The notes under the pieces were generated by a model. That model saw nothing but the letters and a program-made list of their open reading frames with translations. It searched no databases and had not been told where the DNA came from. A program made the translations under genes and the position numbers. From DATATV01 sp035551355 (GTDB lineage: Bacteria; Actinomycetota; Actinomycetes; Mycobacteriales; Pseudonocardiaceae), in NCBI GenBank assembly GCA_035551355.1, contig DASZNF010000107.1, positions 1 to 64,000 on the forward strand: a stretch of 64,000 bases of DNA. Direction: 5' to 3'. Position 1 is the stretch's first letter. Each line of letters begins with the position of its first letter. Below, in pieces: positions 59,676-64,000 of the stretch.

Positions 59676-60104
59676 GTGCGGCGCAGCGGTTTTCTCAGCT
59701 CGCGAACGCTGGCCATCGTGGCGGTCAGCGTCTTCGCGCTGATCGGCTGCTGCCTGCTCGCCTGGTGGCAGTGGACCCGCTACGAATCGGCCAGCGGCAC
59801 CCTGCAGAACCTCGGTTACGTGCTGCAGTGGCCGCTGTTCGGGTTCTTCCCGGGGTTCATGTTCTGGCGCATCCACAAGGCGGCTCAGCAGGCTCGCGAG
59901 GAGTCCGCGCCGGAGGCGGCCGTCGTGCCCGAGCAGCGCCCGGCGCGGACCGCCGGACAGGTCCCGGCCGAGAGTGCGCCGGACTGGACCGATCAGCTGG
60001 TCTACCGGCAGAACCGCACCGTCGACGCGGCCGAGACCGATCCGGAACTCGCCGCCTACAACTCGTACCTGGCCACCCTTTCCGCCCGGGAGCAACACAC
60101 ATGA
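59676..60104 (+). CDS. Two-helix membrane protein
   Basis: A 142-residue protein with two membrane helices (residues ~11-31 and 47-64, the second with FGFFPGFMFWRIH) and a cytoplasmic tail ending in YNSYLATLSAREQ. This layout is common in actinobacteria immediately before DUF3817 genes, and the next gene here is DUF3817, joined by an ATGA overlap. The two probably act together, but no function is established. Confidence 0.75.
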   Translation: MRRSGFLSSRTLAIVAVSVFALIGCCLLAWWQWTRYESASGTLQNLGYVLQWPLFGFFPGFMFWRIHKAAQQAREESAPEAAVVPEQRPARTAGQVPAESAPDWTDQLVYRQNRTVDAAETDPELAAYNSYLATLSAREQHT

Positions 60105-60454
60105 CCGCAGAGCCCGTCACCACCGACGCCGACGAGCGGCGCGCGCGGCAGATCACCGGCGCGCTGGGCCGCTACCGGGTCATCGCCTACGTGGTGGGTG
60201 TCGGCCTGCTCGCGCTGACCGTGGCGACCATCCTGGACTGGGGTTTCGGCATCCCGCAGTACGCCGAGGTGATCGGCCCGCTGCACGGCTTCCTCTACAT
60301 GATCTACCTGGCGCTGGGCATCGATCTGGCGCTGAAGTCGCGCTGGTCGATCGTGGGCACCGTGCTGGTGCTGCTGGCCGGCACCATCCCGTTCCTGTCT
60401 TTCGTGGCCGAACGCCAGGTCACCACCCGGGTCAGGCAGGGCCGCAAGCTCTAG
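60101..60454 (+). CDS. DUF3817 membrane protein
   Basis: A 117-residue protein with three membrane helices and the DUF3817 core (RYRVIAYVVGVGLLALTVATIL, then GPLHGFLYMIYLALGIDLALKSRWS). The histidine of PLHGFLY is conserved in the family, whose role is unknown. It is coupled to the preceding two-helix protein by ATGA. Its stop overlaps the convergent MerR stop by 4 nt. Confidence 0.85.
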   Translation: MTAEPVTTDADERRARQITGALGRYRVIAYVVGVGLLALTVATILDWGFGIPQYAEVIGPLHGFLYMIYLALGIDLALKSRWSIVGTVLVLLAGTIPFLSFVAERQVTTRVRQGRKL

Positions 60455-60876
60455 TCCTGGCTCGCGGTCTGCTCCGGCGTCGGCCCGCCCGGACCCAGCC
60501 GATGGCCGACCGCCTCCTGGAACAGCGGGCATTCGGTGATGTCCTCGTGCGGGCAGTTCAGCGCATGTCCGAGCATGTCGTGCGCCTTGTGCAGGCGGCG
60601 CAGGTTCTCCTCGACGTCGAGGATCTTGTCCTTGACCATGTCCCGCCAGATCAGCCGGCCGGAGTTGCGGTGCTCGGCGAACCGGCCGATCTCGGCCAGG
60701 GTGAACCCGGCGTCCTGGCACAGCTTCAGCAGTGCCACCTCGACCCGGGCCCGTTCGTCGTAGCGGCGTTGACCCGATTGCCTGGCATCCGGTGCCAGTA
60801 GCCCCCGGCGTTCCCAGAAGCGGATGGTCGAGGTGGGCACCCCGCAGGACTGGGCCAGTTGTCCGATGGTGAGCAC
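60451..60876 (-). CDS. MerR-family regulator divergent from a P450
   Basis: The protein has a MerR winged helix (LTIGQLAQSCGVPTSTIRFW, then RRYDERARVEVALLKLCQDAGFTLAEI), a dimerisation helix and a C-terminal CPHEDITECP with two cysteines that could bind metal or sense redox. It lacks the four-cysteine SoxR cluster. I favour GTG 60876; the frame extends to 60900, but that ATG lies inside the operator palindrome. It shares the divergent gap with a cytochrome P450 whose promoter carries a perfect MerR-type palindrome. The inducer is unknown. Confidence 0.85.
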   Translation of the reverse strand: MLTIGQLAQSCGVPTSTIRFWERRGLLAPDARQSGQRRYDERARVEVALLKLCQDAGFTLAEIGRFAEHRNSGRLIWRDMVKDKILDVEENLRRLHKAHDMLGHALNCPHEDITECPLFQEAVGHRLGPGGPTPEQTASQD

Positions 60877-60886
60877 GCGCGTCCCC

Positions 60887-60917
60887 TTGACTTGAACCAT
60901 GGTTCAAGGATCAGTGT
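60887..60917 (+). promoter_or_regulatory. MerR-type promoter and operator of the P450 gene
   Basis: TTGACT (60887-60892), 19-bp spacer, CAGTGT (60912-60917). The perfect 18-bp palindrome CTTGAACCATGGTTCAAG (60891-60908) is centred in the spacer. ATG 60925 follows the -10 by seven bases. Every distance equals that of the soxR/transketolase promoter. Confidence 0.75.
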
Positions 60918-60924
60918 GACCCAC

Positions 60925-62139
60925 ATGACGCTCGCCCACCAGGACACCCTGCTCAGCCTGTTCGACCCGGCCAACCGGCCCAACCCGTACCCGCTGTACG
61001 AGACGCTGCGCGAGGCCGCGCCGTTCTCCCGGTGGGAGGGCGCGCTGACCGTGCTGGGCGAGCACGCCACCTGCACGAAGGTGCTGCGCGACCCCACGCT
61101 GTCCAGCGACCGCACGCGCAGCCGGATGAAGCGGACCCTGGGCGCCGAGGACAACGTCCGGCCGACCTCGTTCCTGTCCATGGACCCGCCCGATCACACC
61201 CGGCTGCGCCGGCTGGTGTCCAAGGCGTTCACCCCGCGGGTGATCGCCGCGCTGGAGCCGCGCATCCGGGAGGTGGTGGACGAACTGGTCGCCGGTTTCG
61301 CCGGGACCGGCGAGTTCGACGTGGTCAGCCAGTTCGGCTACCCGCTGCCGGTGTTGATCATCACCGAGCTGCTGGGCGTGCCGCACACCGACCACGAGCA
61401 GTTCGAGAAGTGGTCCAAGCTGCTGGTGCGCGGACTGGACCCGGCGATGGCGGTCACCGACGAGGCCGAGATCGAGCAGATCCAGAGCGCGGTCGCCGAG
61501 TTCTCGGTCTACTTCACCGAGCTGATCGCGCAGCGGCGAGCCGCGCCCGGCGAGGATCTGCTGTCCGGTCTGGTGCAGATCGAGGAACAGGGCGACCGGC
61601 TGACCATGGAGGAGCTGATCAGCACCTGCGTGCTGCTGCTGGTGGCCGGGCACGAGACCACCGCCAACCTGATCGCCAACGGGGTGCTGGCCCTGCTGCG
61701 CCACCCCGATCAGCTGGCCGAGCTGCGGGCCGACCCGGCGCTGGTGGCCGGCACGGTCGAGGAGACCCTGCGCTACGACCCGCCGGTGCAGCTGACCACC
61801 CGGATCGTGCGGGAAACGACCCGGTTCGGCGAGGTCGAAGTGCCCGAGGACGGCGTACTGCTGGTGCTGCTGGCCGCGGCCAACCGGGACCCGGCGGTGT
61901 TCGCCGACCCGGACCGGTTCGACATCCACCGGGACGCCCGGGCCCACCTGTCCTTCGCCGCGGGCGCGCACTTCTGCCTCGGCGCGAACCTGGCCCGGCT
62001 GGAGGCGAACATCGCGCTGTCGGCCTTCGCGAACCGGATCGTGGCGCCGGAGCTGGACGAGAGCCGGCTGCGGTACCGGCCGCACGTGAACCTGCGCGGG
62101 CCGGAGGAGTTCGTGGTCGGTTTCGGCGGGGTGCGCTAA
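60925..62139 (+). CDS. Cytochrome P450
   Basis: This 404-residue soluble P450 has the oxygen-activation motif LLVAGHETTANL in helix I, the EETLR (ExxR) helix, and the heme loop FAAGAHFCLGANLARLE with the ligand cysteine. It resembles bacterial class I (CYP107/CYP105-like) enzymes that hydroxylate secondary metabolites or xenobiotics. The substrate is unknown, and no ferredoxin gene adjoins. ATG 60925 is favoured by promoter geometry; GTG 60916 is in frame. MerR control suggests induction by a small molecule or stress. Confidence 0.92.
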   Translation: MTLAHQDTLLSLFDPANRPNPYPLYETLREAAPFSRWEGALTVLGEHATCTKVLRDPTLSSDRTRSRMKRTLGAEDNVRPTSFLSMDPPDHTRLRRLVSKAFTPRVIAALEPRIREVVDELVAGFAGTGEFDVVSQFGYPLPVLIITELLGVPHTDHEQFEKWSKLLVRGLDPAMAVTDEAEIEQIQSAVAEFSVYFTELIAQRRAAPGEDLLSGLVQIEEQGDRLTMEELISTCVLLLVAGHETTANLIANGVLALLRHPDQLAELRADPALVAGTVEETLRYDPPVQLTTRIVRETTRFGEVEVPEDGVLLVLLAAANRDPAVFADPDRFDIHRDARAHLSFAAGAHFCLGANLARLEANIALSAFANRIVAPELDESRLRYRPHVNLRGPEEFVVGFGGVR

Positions 62140-63614
62140 CCGGCCGGGAGCAGGACGCGGAACCGAGTACCGGCGCCGGGGGCGGAGAACAGTTCGATGC
62201 GGCCGCGGTGCGCGGTCACGATCGACGCCGTGATGGCCAGGCCGAGGCCGCTGCCGTTGCGGTGCCGGGCGTGCGCCTCCTCGGTGCGGTAGAACCGGTC
62301 GAACACCCGGGGCGCCTGCTCGGCCGACAGGCCGGGGCCGGCGTCGGCCACCTCGATGAGCACCGGGCGGCGGCCCGCGTTGTCCTGGCCGGCCGCGGCG
62401 ACCGGAACCGGGCCGCGCCGGGAGGCGTACGGGCGGTCCACGGTGACCCGGACCGGAGTGCCGGCCGGGGTGTGGGTGAGCGCGTTGGACACCAGGTTGG
62501 TGATGACCGCGCGCAGCTGGTACTCGTCGCCGAGCACGTGCTGCGGGCCGTTGGGGGTGCCCAAGGTCACCGGGCGCTCCGGGTCGCGGGCCCGGGCGTC
62601 GTGCACCGCGTCGGCGGCCAGCACCAGAACGTCCACATCGGACAGATTGAGCGGGCGCTGCTCGTCCATCCGGGCCAGCAGCAACAGATCGTCCACCAGT
62701 CGGCCCATCCGGGTGGCCTCATCCTCGATCCGCCGCATCAGTCTGTCCACATCGGACTGTTCCGGCGCGCCGCCCTGCCGGTGCAGTTCGGCGAAGCCGC
62801 GGATGGAGGTCAGCGGAGTGCGCAGCTCGTGCGAGGCGTCCGCGACGAATCGGCGCAGCCGTTGCTGCGACTCCTCCCGTTGGCGCATCGCCGAGGCCAG
62901 TCGGGCCAGCATGGTGTTCAGCGCCACGCCCAGCCGGCCGGTCTCGGTGCGGTCGTCGGTGTCGGGCACCCGCCGGTCCAGCTCGCCCCTCGCGATCGCG
63001 CCCGCGGTCTGCTCGATCCGGGTCAGCGGGCGCAAACCCAGTCGTACCAACAAAGTACCCAGCACGCCGAGGCCGACCAGGACCACCGCGCCGACCACCA
63101 GCTCGATCTCCAGCAGGTGCTGCACGGCCGCGTCGGCATTGCCAAGGGACAACGCGATCGCCACCAGCCGGCCGTCCGGGGTGGACACGGCCAGCACCCG
63201 CCAGGAACTGCCGCCGGCCAGATCGGGCACGGTGAACGGCTGTCCGCCGGTCACCTGCGGGGACTGGGCGGTCAACGCGGGCAGCTGCGGGCCGTTGGTG
63301 GCGCCGGGTGGACGGCCCAGCACCAGTTTCTGAGTGCCGCGGTACACGGTGATCCGGTAGTCGGTGGGCACCGCCAGCCGGTTGGTGTCGGTGGTCAGCT
63401 TCGCCGGCACCACGCCGCTGGCCCAGGGCTCGCTGGTCAGCTGCAACTGCGCGTCCACCCGCTGGAGCTGGGAGTGCCACAGCAGCACGACATTGGCCAC
63501 GCCGACCACCGCCAGCCCGCCCGCGGACAGCACCAGCAGCGCCGCGATCAGCCGGGCCCGCAGGGTCCACGGCCGGCGGCGCCGCCAGCGCGGCCGGGCG
63601 CCGGAGTCAGTCAC
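62136..63614 (-). CDS. Sensor histidine kinase
   Basis: This 492-residue membrane kinase has two membrane helices (~residues 20-40 and 180-200) flanking a ~140-residue extracellular sensor, then a HAMP domain. The H-box is FVADASHELRTPLTSIRG, and the ATPase domain has N-box LVSNALTHTP, VADAGPGLS and GSGLGLAI. It is encoded 8 nt overlapping its response regulator, as in TcrY/MprB-like OmpR-type systems. GTG 63614 is the start implied by that overlap. The stop overlaps the P450 stop by 4 nt. Confidence 0.92.
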   Translation of the reverse strand: MTDSGARPRWRRRRPWTLRARLIAALLVLSAGGLAVVGVANVVLLWHSQLQRVDAQLQLTSEPWASGVVPAKLTTDTNRLAVPTDYRITVYRGTQKLVLGRPPGATNGPQLPALTAQSPQVTGGQPFTVPDLAGGSSWRVLAVSTPDGRLVAIALSLGNADAAVQHLLEIELVVGAVVLVGLGVLGTLLVRLGLRPLTRIEQTAGAIARGELDRRVPDTDDRTETGRLGVALNTMLARLASAMRQREESQQRLRRFVADASHELRTPLTSIRGFAELHRQGGAPEQSDVDRLMRRIEDEATRMGRLVDDLLLLARMDEQRPLNLSDVDVLVLAADAVHDARARDPERPVTLGTPNGPQHVLGDEYQLRAVITNLVSNALTHTPAGTPVRVTVDRPYASRRGPVPVAAAGQDNAGRRPVLIEVADAGPGLSAEQAPRVFDRFYRTEEAHARHRNGSGLGLAITASIVTAHRGRIELFSAPGAGTRFRVLLPAG

Positions 63615-64000
63615 TGTCCTCGCTGGGCAGCCGCAGCGTGTAGCCGACACCGCGGACGGTGTGGATCATCGACCGGTTGCCGGTGTCGATCTTCTTGCGC
63701 AGATAGGAGATGTAGGACTCCACGATCCGGCTGTCCCCGCCGTACTCGTAGTTCCACACCCGGTCCAGGATCTGCGCCTTGCTGACCACCCGCTCGGCGT
63801 TGACCAGCAGGTAGCGCAACAGGTTGAACTCGGTCGGGGACAGCTCCACCAGCCGGCCGGCCCGGCGCACCTCGTGCGCGTCCTCGTCCATGGTCAGGTC
63901 GGCGTAGCCGAGGTGCCCGTCCACCAGGCCGTCCTCGGTGGCGTGCGTGCGGCGCAGGATGGCCCGCAGCCGCAGCACCACCTCCTCCAGGCTGAACGGC
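63607..64000 (-). CDS. OmpR-family response regulator (5' end beyond the window)
   Basis: Only the C-terminal ~130 residues are in the window. They include the end of the receiver linker (PFSLEEVVLRLRAILRRT) and the OmpR winged-helix domain: VELSPTEFNLLRYLLVNAERVVSKAQILDRVW, DSRIVESYISYLRKKID and IHTVRGVGYTLR. The receiver domain with the phospho-accepting aspartate is cut off by the right edge. It forms a two-component system with the overlapping kinase gene. Confidence 0.92.
   Translation of the reverse strand, partial: PFSLEEVVLRLRAILRRTHATEDGLVDGHLGYADLTMDEDAHEVRRAGRLVELSPTEFNLLRYLLVNAERVVSKAQILDRVWNYEYGGDSRIVESYISYLRKKIDTGNRSMIHTVRGVGYTLRLPSEDSD

Noticed and set aside
60891..60908. GAACCATGGTTC as a Gram-positive LexA (SOS) box
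   Set aside because: The core matches GAAC-N4-GTTC. However, its position in a 19-bp spacer beside a divergent MerR gene, with the same geometry as the SoxR site, makes a MerR operator the better reading.
53774..62139. A secondary-metabolite cluster spanning the acyl-CoA genes, idi and the P450
   Set aside because: The genes are separated by unrelated membrane and cell-wall genes and long gaps. No synthase, cyclase or tailoring set links them.

Overview
This 64 kb window is chromosomal DNA from a high-GC actinomycete. Its gene content points to the Pseudonocardiales: two XRE (DUF5753)/DUF397 pairs, the dual-function HisA/TrpF enzyme PriA, a LAL-type LuxR regulator, DarTG of the mycobacterial type, frequent GTG starts and many leaderless starts. 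The genus cannot be fixed from sequence alone. No rRNA, complete tRNA, CRISPR array, insertion sequence, integrase or replication origin was found.

Layout. 1-3.4 kb: a secreted protein, a broken galE remnant, and soxR divergent from a split transketolase. A 20-bp palindrome very close to the SoxR box lies between the last two. 3.4-4.8 kb: hisH and priA. 4.8-10.7 kb: an accessory block inside the histidine genes, with a PPOX oxidoreductase, an XRE/DUF397 pair, darTG with an internally deleted toxin, a lipoprotein, and azoR divergent from marR. 10.7-19.4 kb: hisF, a small membrane gene, hisI, a TetR regulator, trpE, a Trp-associated membrane gene, trpC, trpB, trpA and lgt, many joined by 4-nt ATGA/GTGA overlaps. 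19.3-23.8 kb: an MFS transporter and a BtuFCD-type ABC importer behind a cobalamin riboswitch. 24.1-30.2 kb: gltB and gltD (glutamate synthase). 30.3-33.2 kb: VapBC-type toxin-antitoxin, an ArsR-SRPBCC fusion and a sedolisin-family protease. 33.4-37.7 kb: a sugar-type ABC importer (ATPase, two permeases, lipoprotein). 37.8-41.8 kb: a DUF2461 protein, pyk, tesB and an iron-box-controlled siderophore-interacting protein. 42.1-46 kb: a truncated Uma2 gene, uppP, and a second XRE/DUF397 pair. 46-53.7 kb: a 1000-residue LuxR regulator, an ACT-GNAT fusion, two membrane proteins, a tRNA-like fragment with a terminator, and a TetR regulator. 53.8-56.8 kb: acyl-CoA dehydrogenase, a CaiB/AMACR-family protein and idi. 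57.6-60.5 kb: small membrane proteins and a lytic transglycosylase. 60.5-64 kb: a MerR regulator divergent from a cytochrome P450, then a histidine kinase and a response regulator that runs off the right edge.

How the genes fit together. The backbone is amino-acid biosynthesis. PriA serves both the histidine and tryptophan pathways, HisH/HisF form the imidazole-glycerol-phosphate synthase, and GltBD supplies glutamate. Regulation is unusually readable. The soxR/transketolase and merR/P450 intergenic regions share the same geometry to the base: TTGAC-type -35, 19-bp spacer holding a perfect palindrome, weak -10, then an ATG seven bases later. A B12 riboswitch, a DtxR/IdeR-like box, an ArsR operator and at least eight leaderless promoters (TANNNT, six bases, start codon) are also visible. 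Signs of decay or transfer include the galE remnant, the deleted DarT, the truncated Uma2 gene at a duplicated uppP tail, and the accessory block splitting priA from hisF.
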